Positions 7,943 to 16,847 of a stretch of DNA of 64,000 nucleotides are shown piece by piece. The stretch covers positions 310,001 through 374,000 of the forward strand of contig NZ_JAMKQJ010000001.1 in the NCBI RefSeq assembly GCF_024643205.1, read 5' to 3'. The stretch comes from Parapedobacter tibetensis (GTDB lineage: Bacteria > Bacteroidota > Bacteroidia > Sphingobacteriales > Sphingobacteriaceae). Below the pieces are notes generated by a model. The model had not been told where the DNA came from. It saw only the letters and a program-made list of their open reading frames with translations, and made no database searches. The position numbers were made by a program, and so were the translations under genes. How positions within the stretch are numbered: position 1 is the first letter of the stretch; every line of letters starts with the position of its first letter.

Positions 7943-8442
7943 GTATAGACAAGCAATTGGATAGTAATGGGGTGGTCGTCGCCAAACTTGACGATCTGCT
8001 CAATTGGGCTAGGCTATCGTCCATGTGGCCGATGAGCTTCGGCATTGCCTGTTGTGCGATAGAAATGATGGGTGCCATGGCAGCAACCTACGATTTGGAC
8101 CGATTCGGGGTGTTTCCCCGTCCTTCACCACGGCAATCGGACGTCATCATTATTGCTGGCACCGTCACCTTTAAGATGGCCGACCGTATACGGCGGCTGT
8201 ATGAGCAAATGCCCGAACCCAAATATGTGATTTCCATGGGCTCATGCGCCAATTGCGGAGGTCCGTATTGGCAACATGGTTACCATGTGGTCAAGGGGGT
8301 GGATCGGATTATTCCTGTGGATATCTATGTACAGGGCTGTCCTCCGAGACCTGAAGCACTTATTGGTTCATTCTTGGAATTACAGAAAAAAATAGAGACG
8401 GAGCATATCGTAGCCGACAAACTGCAATCAACACGCACTTAA
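7939..8442 (+). CDS. nuoB: NADH-quinone oxidoreductase subunit B
   Basis: Hydrophilic complex I subunit that carries the terminal iron-sulphur cluster N2 and donates electrons to quinone. The four cluster ligands are visible: tandem Cys38-Cys39 (FGIACCAIEMM), Cys103 (MGSCANCGGPYW) and Cys134 (VQGCPPRPEAL). At 167 residues it is full length. It is coupled to nuoA. The next gene is purK, not nuoC, so the remaining complex I genes must be elsewhere or absent. Confidence 0.96.
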   Translation: MSIDKQLDSNGVVVAKLDDLLNWARLSSMWPMSFGIACCAIEMMGAMAATYDLDRFGVFPRPSPRQSDVIIIAGTVTFKMADRIRRLYEQMPEPKYVISMGSCANCGGPYWQHGYHVVKGVDRIIPVDIYVQGCPPRPEALIGSFLELQKKIETEHIVADKLQSTRT

Positions 8443-8467
8443 CCTCAAAAAACATTCATCTCCGCAT

Positions 8468-9610
8468 ATGGCAAAAGATTTTTATGGCGAATTACAGTTG
8501 GGTATCCTCGGTGGTGGGCAACTGGGCCGGATGCTTATCCAAGAAGCAATAAATTTCAATGTAAACATCCATGTTCTCGACCCCGACAAAAACGCCCCAT
8601 GCCGTAACCTATGCAACCGTTTTGTATGTGGGCCATTGGATGATTTCGATACCGTATATGCGTTTGGCAAAGGATTGGATATGGTGACCATCGAAATCGA
8701 GAAAGTCAATGTGGATGCACTCGAAAAGCTGGAAGAGGACGGTGTATTGGTATACCCGCAGTCTCGAATCATTCGCTTGATACAGGACAAGGGGCTTCAA
8801 AAACAATTTTTCAAACAAAACAACATCCCAACGGCCCCATTCCAGTTAATTTCGTCAAAGGAAAACCTAACGAATGCATCCATACCATTACCGTACATCC
8901 AAAAGCTCCGCAAAGATGGCTATGATGGCAGGGGGGTAAAAAAAATCATCCATGAATCCGATATCCAAACGGCATTCGAAGCACCCAGCCTTATTGAGCA
9001 ATGGATTGATTTTGAAAAGGAACTTGCCATCATCGTTTCGCGAAACGATGATGGGGAAGTCGCTACTTTCCCTTGCGTGGAAATGGAGTTCAATCCGGAG
9101 GCCAATTTAGTTGAATTCCTGATATCACCTTCTACCCTACCCTTTGAAATCCAACAACGTGCTGAGCTGCTCGCCAAGAAAATAGCTGAAGACCTGCAAA
9201 TCGTAGGGCTGCTGGCCGTGGAGCTATTTCTAACCAAAGATGGTCAATTATTAGTCAACGAGCTTGCCCCACGCCCACACAATAGTGGGCACCAAAGCAT
9301 AGAAGGTAATTTCACTTCACAGTTTGCGCAGCATCTTCGGGCTATTTTCAACCTACCTCCCGGCAATACCGCTACGCGCAGCAATGCCGTGATGGTCAAC
9401 CTACTTGGTGAGGCGGGCCATGATGGGATGGCCCGTTATGAAGGGCTGGAAGAAATCTTAGCGATGGAAGGTGTATATTTGCACTTATACGGAAAAAAAT
9501 ATACGAAGCCCTTCCGTAAAATGGGTCATGTATGCATCATTAATGAAGACCGTGAAATGGCCATTAGTACGGCAAGGAAAGTACAACAGATAATCAAGGT
9601 AATCACGTAA
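8468..9610 (+). CDS. purK: 5-(carboxyamino)imidazole ribonucleotide synthase
   Basis: ATP-dependent carboxylation of AIR to N5-CAIR in purine synthesis. The 380-residue protein has the nucleotide-binding N-terminal signature LGILGGGQLGRMLIQEA, the central ATP-grasp region (LRKDGYDGRGVKKI, PSLIEQWIDFEKELAIIVSR) and the late family motif NELAPRPHNSGHQSIEG. It is followed 14 bases later by purE, which converts the product, the normal pairing. Confidence 0.97.
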   Translation: MAKDFYGELQLGILGGGQLGRMLIQEAINFNVNIHVLDPDKNAPCRNLCNRFVCGPLDDFDTVYAFGKGLDMVTIEIEKVNVDALEKLEEDGVLVYPQSRIIRLIQDKGLQKQFFKQNNIPTAPFQLISSKENLTNASIPLPYIQKLRKDGYDGRGVKKIIHESDIQTAFEAPSLIEQWIDFEKELAIIVSRNDDGEVATFPCVEMEFNPEANLVEFLISPSTLPFEIQQRAELLAKKIAEDLQIVGLLAVELFLTKDGQLLVNELAPRPHNSGHQSIEGNFTSQFAQHLRAIFNLPPGNTATRSNAVMVNLLGEAGHDGMARYEGLEEILAMEGVYLHLYGKKYTKPFRKMGHVCIINEDREMAISTARKVQQIIKVIT

Positions 9611-9624
9611 AATAAACAATAGCG

Positions 9625-10134
9625 ATGACAACGCATAACTTGCCCGAAGTGGGCATCATCATGGGTAGCAAATCTGATTTGCCCGTGATGCAGGACGCCG
9701 TGGAAATATTGAAACTGCTGGGCGCACGAGTGGAGGTGACCATCGTATCGGCCCACCGCACACCCGACCGGATGTTTGAGTATGCGAAGCGCGCCGCTTC
9801 TCGTGGTCTTAAGGTAATCATTGCTGGCGCAGGTGGTGCCGCTCACCTACCGGGCATGGTGGCCTCCATCACCCATCTTCCGGTTATCGGCGTGCCGGTA
9901 AAATCTTCCAATTCCATTGATGGGTGGGATTCTGTGCTTTCCATTTTGCAGATGCCCAACGGTATTCCTGTAGCTACCGTCGCCCTCAATGCAGCTAAGA
10001 ATGCTGGTATCTTGGCAGCCCAAATCCTTGCCGTATCCAATGAGCAAATTACACAAAACCTGCTTAATTATAAGGCCGAGCTCGCCAAAAAAGTGGAGGA
10101 GAGCGCCAAAGAAGTGGAAGACGGCATGAGTTAA
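9625..10134 (+). CDS. purE: N5-carboxyaminoimidazole ribonucleotide mutase
   Basis: Converts N5-CAIR to CAIR, the step after PurK. The 169-residue chain carries the class I PurE signatures GIIMGSKSDLPVMQDA, VSAHRTPDRM (active-site histidine) and AGAGGAAHLPGMVAS. Its length is normal. It is operonic with purK and convergent with the GH43-like gene, with a 39-base gap in which no clear terminator is seen. Confidence 0.97.
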   Translation: MTTHNLPEVGIIMGSKSDLPVMQDAVEILKLLGARVEVTIVSAHRTPDRMFEYAKRAASRGLKVIIAGAGGAAHLPGMVASITHLPVIGVPVKSSNSIDGWDSVLSILQMPNGIPVATVALNAAKNAGILAAQILAVSNEQITQNLLNYKAELAKKVEESAKEVEDGMS

Positions 10135-10173
10135 TCATGGAACACAGCTGACGCTGATCCGTATCGTCCGCGT

Positions 10174-11100
10174 TCAATCAAGCAATCTTTCCAGTTCCGT
10201 CTTGCTAATCTTAAAGATAGAGCCATGGCGGATGCCGGGGGGCATCGCCAGTTTTTCAGAAACTTCATGCCAATTGGTCAAATCCTTCGACGCCACTGCA
10301 CCGTATTGGTGCTCGGTGTACTTATCGAAATAGACCACCCATTCTTCATCGATTTTCATGGCGGTAGGCCCTTCCGCCCAATAGTTGCCAATAATCGGTT
10401 CGCTTGCCGCCGTATAGGGACCTTCGAGCTGACTGGCGAAAGCGACTTTTAAATTCTTTTGGGCAGGTTCCCGGGTTTCATCTTTGATAAACATCACCCA
10501 CTGTTTGCCATGCTGCACAATGCTGGCATCGATAACATTGAATCCCGGTTCATAAAGCAATTTAGTTTCACTGAACGTCTGGAAATCCTTGGTGGTCACA
10601 TAATACATACGGTGATTATAACCATCATCGGCGTCTACTTGTGTCTCAGGGAAACGGCCTCGGATCGTTGTTGCCCAGTAAATGAGATATGTCCCAGTTC
10701 CAGGATCATAAGTAACCTCCGGTGCCCAACAATTCCTGGCCCCCGGCTCATGTGCCATCACAGGGATATAGTGTTGTTCGGACCAATGCAACAAATCATC
10801 AGAAGCTGCATAGCCGATTCCCTGATCAGTCCAGCTCACCGTCCACACCATGTGGAAACGGCCGTCGCCTCCCCGAATGATGCACGGGTCGCGCATCAGT
10901 TTATCCTTGCTCAATTCCGGAGTGAGGAAAGACTGGTCGTTATTCAATGCGATCCAAATAAACCCATCTCCACTATAAGCCAAGTGAAGACCGTCTTCCC
11001 CATTGCCTTTGAAATAGGAGAAAGCGTATACACTATCTTGGGCCTTCAACACCGTTATGGATATAATGAATGTAAATAGGACAATTAATCGTTTCCTCAT
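10174..11100 (-). CDS. Secreted GH43-like glycosidase (five-bladed propeller)
   Basis: A 308-residue exported enzyme: signal peptide MRKRLIVLFTFIISITVLKAQ, then a beta-propeller with family-43-like landmarks MRDPCIIRGGDGRFHMVW (catalytic-base region), CWAPEVTYDPGTGTYLIYW and a late NYWAEGPTAMKIDEEWVVYF (candidate acid). GH43 enzymes remove alpha-L-arabinofuranosyl or beta-D-xylosyl units; subfamily and specificity cannot be fixed by eye. An upstream in-frame ATG at 11124 would add eight residues ahead of the signal peptide, so 11100 is preferred. It is the last gene of the minus-strand operon GH2-DUF2264-GH105-GH43. Confidence 0.8.
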   Translation of the reverse strand: MRKRLIVLFTFIISITVLKAQDSVYAFSYFKGNGEDGLHLAYSGDGFIWIALNNDQSFLTPELSKDKLMRDPCIIRGGDGRFHMVWTVSWTDQGIGYAASDDLLHWSEQHYIPVMAHEPGARNCWAPEVTYDPGTGTYLIYWATTIRGRFPETQVDADDGYNHRMYYVTTKDFQTFSETKLLYEPGFNVIDASIVQHGKQWVMFIKDETREPAQKNLKVAFASQLEGPYTAASEPIIGNYWAEGPTAMKIDEEWVVYFDKYTEHQYGAVASKDLTNWHEVSEKLAMPPGIRHGSIFKISKTELERLLD

Positions 11101-11180
11101 CGGTATGCTCAACATCATTATCATAGATCAATATTAGTCGACAATAGCTAAAACAATCGCAATATACTGAACTTCACCCT

Positions 11181-12317
11181 TCATTCTACCTCTTTTGCAT
11201 CCAAATACTGCGTTAGCGCTGACGCCGCCAGCAGGAATGCCCCTACACCAAAATTGGAGGTAGAATTGGTGTCCACCACTTGTCCCGGAATGGCCCGTTC
11301 GCCTATGGGTTGCACATAACCCAACCTTCCATTCTCCTGAAGAGCAAAGGTGGATAAGTATTTCCAGCCCTTTAATGCTGCGGGCAAGTAAGTACGCTCT
11401 TTTAAGTATCCGTGGTTAATGCCCCAAAGTAATCCATAGGTAAAGAATGCCGTACCGCTGGTTTCCGGCCCGGGTGCATGCGCCGGGTCGAGCATGCTTC
11501 GTGTCCAATAGCCTTCGGCTTGTTGCGCCTTTACAATAGCCTTGGCCATGCGTTTATAGATGGCGACGTATGCTGCGTTATGTGGGTCGGTCTTCGGCAG
11601 GTCTTGCAATACTTTAGCCAAGCCCGCAAATACCCAGCCGTCTCCCCTAGCCCAGAAATCTTTCTTGCCATTAGCTGATTTATGCTTGGGATACACATAT
11701 TTGGCATCCCTATAGTATAGCTTTTCATGCTTATCATACATAATGCCATGAGCATAAGAAAAATATTCGTGCAATTTTTCGAGGTATAACCGATTACCTG
11801 TCACATGGTAGAGCTTGGTCATCACGGGCATGACCATATATAAACCATCCGCCCACCACCAATAGTCGTTGTTGGGGGTACTCATCTGATATTCCATCAC
11901 CTCCATAGCCCGAGCGATTTTATTGCTGTCTGGCTCGATATGGAAAAGATCGATATAGGTTTGAAAGCAAATCTGCCAATCTCCGAAAAGCACATGCTCA
12001 TCCGTTTCACCATAATTGTATTTCCATTTGGCAGGATTATCGGATTTGGCTCCTTTCCATTGATTATGGTTGGCCCAAGCCTCCGAATAGCGGAGATATT
12101 GCGGTTCCTTGGTGATTCGATAGGCTTCCATGTTACCCGTATGGTAAGCGGCGACGTCCCAAAATGCCCATTGTTGGGGAGGGTGATTGGTCTGCCAATA
12201 CCGGTTGGCCAGGTGAAGCGATTGCAGCACTTGTTCTTTGTCAGGGAGATCCTGTGATCTAGTCGCACCGGTAAAAACAATCAGCAATGCAACGATCAGT
12301 ATATTTCGAATAAGCAT
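11181..12317 (-). CDS. Secreted unsaturated uronyl hydrolase, GH105/GH88 (YteR-like)
   Basis: Cleaves the unsaturated uronic acid left at the non-reducing end after polysaccharide lyase action, typically from rhamnogalacturonan. The (alpha/alpha)6 landmarks are AFWDVAAYHTGNMEAYRIT, ETDEHVLFGDWQICFQTYID and the WWWADGLYMVMPVMTKLYHVTG segment with the catalytic aspartate, plus a late ARGDGWVFAGLAKVLQ. The start is placed at 12317 (MLIRNILIVALLIVF, a signal peptide) rather than the longer 12371 form, because the latter would overlap the preceding gene by 44 bases; the chosen start leaves a 10-base gap. 378 residues. Confidence 0.88.
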   Translation of the reverse strand: MLIRNILIVALLIVFTGATRSQDLPDKEQVLQSLHLANRYWQTNHPPQQWAFWDVAAYHTGNMEAYRITKEPQYLRYSEAWANHNQWKGAKSDNPAKWKYNYGETDEHVLFGDWQICFQTYIDLFHIEPDSNKIARAMEVMEYQMSTPNNDYWWWADGLYMVMPVMTKLYHVTGNRLYLEKLHEYFSYAHGIMYDKHEKLYYRDAKYVYPKHKSANGKKDFWARGDGWVFAGLAKVLQDLPKTDPHNAAYVAIYKRMAKAIVKAQQAEGYWTRSMLDPAHAPGPETSGTAFFTYGLLWGINHGYLKERTYLPAALKGWKYLSTFALQENGRLGYVQPIGERAIPGQVVDTNSTSNFGVGAFLLAASALTQYLDAKEVE

Positions 12318-12327
12318 ATCAACTACC

Positions 12328-13581
12328 TCATTTAATATCCAACGCATGGTCGGCTCCGACATTTTCCCCACTCCATATTTTTACAGCTGTCCAGGGTTTG
12401 TAACCCCCTTGCCAGAATTCATCCGTTTCCGGCAGACCAAGCGGCAACAGTATTGCGGAGCAGAGGTATAAGCTTCCTGTAGTAATATAGAAATCACTCA
12501 AAGCGGGTTGGGTTCCATACAAGCCGATGGTGAGCCATCCCTCAGCATTAAACGTACTTGAGGACTCGCTGGTTTTACGGATGACCGCGGTAAGCGCACT
12601 TCTTACCTGTGCAGGATGCAACGAATCCGGCAGTTTCTTCCGTAAGGCCATATCAGCCAAATGCTGGAAAGCCCCTCCCCGGTACACAATAGAGCGCCCA
12701 ACTACGGGAAATGAGCCGTCAATGTGGATGAAACGTTCCTGCAATTCAGCATACCGCCTGCTGATCTTGGCAAAATCATTTGACACCCATTCATATTTTT
12801 TGCCCTTACCCTGCAATACAGCTAGAATGGCCTGCATATAGGGTTGAATCACATAGCTATTGTAGTAATCCATACGGAAATCCATACCATCGGCATACAT
12901 ACCGTCACCGGTGTACCATTGTGCGTCAAATGTGCGGAGCGCATATTCTATCCTCACGGGATCATATGGAAGGTCATACCGACAAAAAAAAGCTTCGACC
13001 ATTGCCGAAAATAAGATCCAGTTGCTATATACTGGCATTACATCCCGTGTAGTTAACAAAACTGACACCACCCGTTCACGTGTGGTGTCGTCCAAATTTT
13101 CCCAAATCCATGGGGCACGTACCAAGCCTAATGCAAAAAAAGAAGCATCCACCAATGGCTGTCCGCCTTTCCATAGCAGGTAATCCTTGGCTTCCGGGTT
13201 TACTGCATTGGCGATGGCCTTCAATGTCCACGCACGGAATTGGGCGCGCAAAGCCACTTCACTTGGCTGCCCGCCTTCGAGCTGGAGCCAAGGGGCAATG
13301 CCGCTCAATGTACGCCCAAATGCCTCCAGGTATGCTACCTGTGTACGATGTGCCTTATTATCAATACCGGGGGCCAATTCCACGGGCATATATTCCTTCA
13401 GCCGGTCTTCAGCCAAGTTTTTGAGTACGGGGCGCGCCAGCTGATCGAGGTATTGCAGCCAGCGTTCCCGGTCTGCCTGTCCGTCTTGTTGTGCCACTAG
13501 CCCATTGCCGCATAGCAATAGGGTCAACAATAGCAAGCTGCCTTTCAAGGATAGGGCCGATAGGGATTGTTCAATTTTCAT
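12328..13581 (-). CDS. Secreted DUF2264 protein
   Basis: A 417-residue exported protein with signal peptide (SLKGSLLLLTLLLCGNGLVAQ, ending about residue 31) and a DUF2264-type all-helical domain: RTQVAYLEAFGRTLSGIAPWL, SNWILFSAMVEAFFCRYDL, GDGMYADGMDFRMDYYNSYV and a late FNAEGWLTIGLYGTQPALSD. DUF2264 proteins recur in polysaccharide-degradation clusters and are probably (alpha/alpha)6-barrel enzymes acting on uronic-acid-containing glycans, but no activity can be assigned here. It sits between the GH2 and GH105 genes with gaps of 11 and 10 bases, so it belongs to the same transcript. Confidence 0.85.
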   Translation of the reverse strand: MKIEQSLSALSLKGSLLLLTLLLCGNGLVAQQDGQADRERWLQYLDQLARPVLKNLAEDRLKEYMPVELAPGIDNKAHRTQVAYLEAFGRTLSGIAPWLQLEGGQPSEVALRAQFRAWTLKAIANAVNPEAKDYLLWKGGQPLVDASFFALGLVRAPWIWENLDDTTRERVVSVLLTTRDVMPVYSNWILFSAMVEAFFCRYDLPYDPVRIEYALRTFDAQWYTGDGMYADGMDFRMDYYNSYVIQPYMQAILAVLQGKGKKYEWVSNDFAKISRRYAELQERFIHIDGSFPVVGRSIVYRGGAFQHLADMALRKKLPDSLHPAQVRSALTAVIRKTSESSSTFNAEGWLTIGLYGTQPALSDFYITTGSLYLCSAILLPLGLPETDEFWQGGYKPWTAVKIWSGENVGADHALDIK

Positions 13582-13592
13582 CTTTCCGTCTA

Positions 13593-16500
13593 TTACTCCT
13601 TTATCAATTGGATTGTATAAGAATAGGTATATTTTTTCTCCAAAAGCCGATACTGTTCATGCGGAAGTCTGCCCCAACTGTCGTCACCCCCTACACCCCG
13701 TTGTTTCAGGTCTACATGCAGAAACACGGCATTACCCGGCTTCAATTCATGCGGGTGTTGCTGCTTCTTCGTGAGCCCCGGATCAAGATCCTCCACGCTA
13801 TGATTGATTGCACTGAAGGAAATTGGCTGCTGGCCCGTGATGCGTATTCCCTTGCCTTGGCCATTGGTCAGCTTTAACCAGCGTACATCGATCTTATTGC
13901 CACTTTCCTGTGGACGCATGTAAGCTCCAATATATTGGTTGGCTACATCGTCATTGTAAATCCCCATAAAACTTGCCGTATAGCGGTCGATATAATTCTC
14001 CCAAGGGCCCCTACCATAGTAGGAAAGCTGGCTATATTGTGCCGGCAATACCATGCGCATGCCATAACGGGGAAGCTCAGGCAAATCCCTCCCCTCCATA
14101 TCCATGGTGGCAGTCACGCGCACTGATCCGTCATTTTGCACAAGATATGCTACGGTGTAGGGCACTTGGATACCGGTCAGCTCATACGTTACCACTATTG
14201 AAATCCCCTCAGCAGTTTGGTCGCCCACCGTTACTTGCTTCACCTTTCGACTTTCATGTACGCTTCGCCAAATTCCCAGATGAGCAGGCATGTGGTTGCC
14301 GAAGTCGTTGTCTGTTGGTGCACGCCAGAAATAAGGTGATGGATAGTGCTGCAACACCCGTTGGTTGTCGATACCCAACCAGGTAAGCTGTCCATTGTCG
14401 GTATCAAATTCCCCATTGATGTTGCCCGACTTGAACTTCAGCTTTCCTTCTTCCTGGGTCACTTCCAGTTTCCCTTGACTGAGCTGCTGATTGGTGAAAA
14501 AATCACCTGAGATTTTAAACTGCTCACGGGCAATTTCATGGCCTGCTGGCAACATGTCTTTACTTTCCTTGGTTAACGCATACACATTGAGGAAACATTC
14601 CTTATCCGATTGAACCGTAGGCATATCCAATTGAATGGTTTTCTGTTGATGCGGGGAGAGCGATAACGTGAAGTCTTTTTGCTCAATCTTTTCACCATCG
14701 ACCACCCATTCCCAATGGAATGAATATGCACTTAAATCAGTAAAATCAAACAGATTTTGCACATTAATTTTCCCCGTAGCCAAATCAACTTCTTTGAAAA
14801 GCACATTTTGGTATACTTTCCTCACTTCAAACAGCCCTGGATGCGGAGTCCAATTTGGCGAAATTAATCCATTTGCGCAAAAATTCTCATCATTAGGAAG
14901 GGAGTAACTTCCCAAATCGCCTCCATATGCCCAATAGGGCGTATTGTCTTCACTATAGGTCAAAATACCTTGGTCCATCCAATCCCAGATAAAGCCGCCT
15001 TGTAAATGCGGATATTGAAGGATAATGTCCCATAAATCCTGAAAATTCCCGGTGCTATTGCCCATTGCATGGGCATATTCGCACATGATATAGGGGCGGG
15101 TTTTATCGGTAGCCTTGGCGTAGTTCCAAATGCTTTGCATACCGGGATACATAGGCGCTACAATATCCGTGTTTTCGGCTTCACCAGCCTGTTCGGATTG
15201 TACCAAACGGGTGTTGTCGCGTTGTTTGATCCACTTATACATCTCAAAAAATACCGACCCATTGCCACATTCGTTGCCCAAACTCCAAATGACAATACTG
15301 GGGTGGTTTTTACTACGTTCCACCAGCCTATGGGCACGGTCTATATGAGCAGCTTTCCATTCCGGGCGATAGGCTGGATGCTTGGCTTTGTCAAACCATC
15401 CCTGCCATTCGGCACCCATGCCATGCGTCTCGATGTTGGCTTCATCGACCAGGTAGATGCCGTATTGGTCGCATAGTTTATACCACATAGGGTGATTAGG
15501 ATAATGGCTATTGCGCACGGCATTGATATTGAATTTCTTCATCATTTCAATGTCCTTACGCATACTTTCCGAGGAAATCACATGGCCCGTGCGTTCATTA
15601 TGCTCATGCCGGTTTACGCCTTTTACCAAAATAGGCATCCCATTTATATGTAGCTGTGCATTCTTGATTTCTACTTTTCTGAAACCTACCTTGCTGCTTG
15701 CAACGGCAACTATTTGCTCGGCATCATCCAGCAGGGTAATGACGCAATCGTATAAGTTTGGGTGTTCGGCACTCCATTTGAGTGGTTTGCTCACCGTTCC
15801 TGACACCTTAATGGATGGTATGCTATCGGTACCCTTGGTAAAGGGAACGGTCTTTTCATATATCGACTGTCCGGATTTATCCAGCAACGATACGTTCACC
15901 TTTCCTTTGCCGAAAGCGCTCTTCATGAAATGCCTGAGTGTAATTTCGGCTTCGAAGAGGCCCTGCTCATACCGGTCATCCAAATCTGCCGTGATAAAAA
16001 AGTCCCAAATCGTTGTCTTCGGTTGAGCGAAGAGAAATACATCTCGCTCGATGCCGCTTAACCGCCACATATCCTGATCCTCCAGGTAGCTTCCGTCATG
16101 CCAACGGAATACCTGTACTGCCAACAGGTTTTCCCCAGCCACGAGATAGGGCGTAATGTTGAATTCTGCTTGGCTTTTAGCTACTTTAGACATGCCTACT
16201 TTTTTTCCATTGAGGTAAACTTCTGCCAATCCTGAAATGGAACCGAAATGGAGGATGATTTCCTTTTCTTGCCAATGATTAGGCAAGGTAAATGTCTTCC
16301 GGTAGGTGCCTACTGGAACATCTTCGCCCACATGAGGTGGGTTGGCGGGGAAAGGATAAGCAATATTGGTATAGATGGGGGTGCCGAAACCTTCCATTTC
16401 CCAATTGGAGGGCACATTGATGCGATCCCAGTGTTGGTCGTTAAGATCCTGGCGATGGAAATCCCGTTGCCGGTTTGACATTCGTTCGACGTATTTGAAT

Positions 16501-16742
16501 TTCCACTCCCCATTGAGCGACTGATGGAAATGCGATTGCGCGTAATCATCCACTTTGGCCTGCTGTTCATCTTGGTACAACATGAAGGTCGTCCTGGGGG
16601 CTTCCTTGTTGATATCTACTAACGTCGGGTTTTCCCAATCGTTGGATTGGGCTTGGCTACTTAAGCTCAACAACAAACCATATGCCATGGCTAGCCATCG
16701 CTTGCTTCCTGTTTTTTGTTCTCGTGGAAATAATAGCTTCAT
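13593..16742 (-). CDS. Beta-galactosidase, GH2 (LacZ-type five-domain)
   Basis: Large retaining beta-galactosidase, 1049 residues from the preferred start MKLLFPREQ; a signal peptide ends near SLSSQAQ, so it is exported. Domain order: sugar-binding jelly roll (LNGEWKFKYVER..., PSNWEMEGFGTPIY), two beta-sandwich domains, the TIM barrel with acid/base Glu in WSLGNECGNG (about residue 491) and nucleophile Glu in YIMCEYAHAMGNS (about residue 555), and the C-terminal Bgal_small_N domain (FWRAPTDNDFGNHMP ... YGRGPWENYIDR). It is first in the operon with DUF2264, GH105 and GH43-like genes. A longer ATG at 16769 exists, but the likely -7 box at 16748-16755 argues against it. Confidence 0.93.
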   Translation of the reverse strand: MKLLFPREQKTGSKRWLAMAYGLLLSLSSQAQSNDWENPTLVDINKEAPRTTFMLYQDEQQAKVDDYAQSHFHQSLNGEWKFKYVERMSNRQRDFHRQDLNDQHWDRINVPSNWEMEGFGTPIYTNIAYPFPANPPHVGEDVPVGTYRKTFTLPNHWQEKEIILHFGSISGLAEVYLNGKKVGMSKVAKSQAEFNITPYLVAGENLLAVQVFRWHDGSYLEDQDMWRLSGIERDVFLFAQPKTTIWDFFITADLDDRYEQGLFEAEITLRHFMKSAFGKGKVNVSLLDKSGQSIYEKTVPFTKGTDSIPSIKVSGTVSKPLKWSAEHPNLYDCVITLLDDAEQIVAVASSKVGFRKVEIKNAQLHINGMPILVKGVNRHEHNERTGHVISSESMRKDIEMMKKFNINAVRNSHYPNHPMWYKLCDQYGIYLVDEANIETHGMGAEWQGWFDKAKHPAYRPEWKAAHIDRAHRLVERSKNHPSIVIWSLGNECGNGSVFFEMYKWIKQRDNTRLVQSEQAGEAENTDIVAPMYPGMQSIWNYAKATDKTRPYIMCEYAHAMGNSTGNFQDLWDIILQYPHLQGGFIWDWMDQGILTYSEDNTPYWAYGGDLGSYSLPNDENFCANGLISPNWTPHPGLFEVRKVYQNVLFKEVDLATGKINVQNLFDFTDLSAYSFHWEWVVDGEKIEQKDFTLSLSPHQQKTIQLDMPTVQSDKECFLNVYALTKESKDMLPAGHEIAREQFKISGDFFTNQQLSQGKLEVTQEEGKLKFKSGNINGEFDTDNGQLTWLGIDNQRVLQHYPSPYFWRAPTDNDFGNHMPAHLGIWRSVHESRKVKQVTVGDQTAEGISIVVTYELTGIQVPYTVAYLVQNDGSVRVTATMDMEGRDLPELPRYGMRMVLPAQYSQLSYYGRGPWENYIDRYTASFMGIYNDDVANQYIGAYMRPQESGNKIDVRWLKLTNGQGKGIRITGQQPISFSAINHSVEDLDPGLTKKQQHPHELKPGNAVFLHVDLKQRGVGGDDSWGRLPHEQYRLLEKKYTYSYTIQLIKE

Positions 16743-16747
16743 GAGGA

Positions 16748-16755
16748 CAAAACTA
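16748..16755 (-). promoter_or_regulatory. Candidate -7 element for the GH2 operon
   Basis: On the minus strand TAGTTTTG matches TAnnTTTG and ends 5 bases before the ATG at 16742. If used, it makes the transcript nearly leaderless and fixes the shorter GH2 start. No convincing -33 box. Confidence 0.35.
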
Positions 16756-16847
16756 TAGCTAATCAACAAAAAGTTACGGGGGCAAATCGGGACAGTGAAG
16801 AGGGGTGTTTAAGCTTTGTGAAATTAAACCGCTTAAAAAACGGGGGC

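Noticed and set aside
10459..11079. Plus-strand open frame of 206 codons opposite the GH43-like gene
   Set aside because: Antisense to a gene with a signal peptide and family motifs; no recognisable domain.
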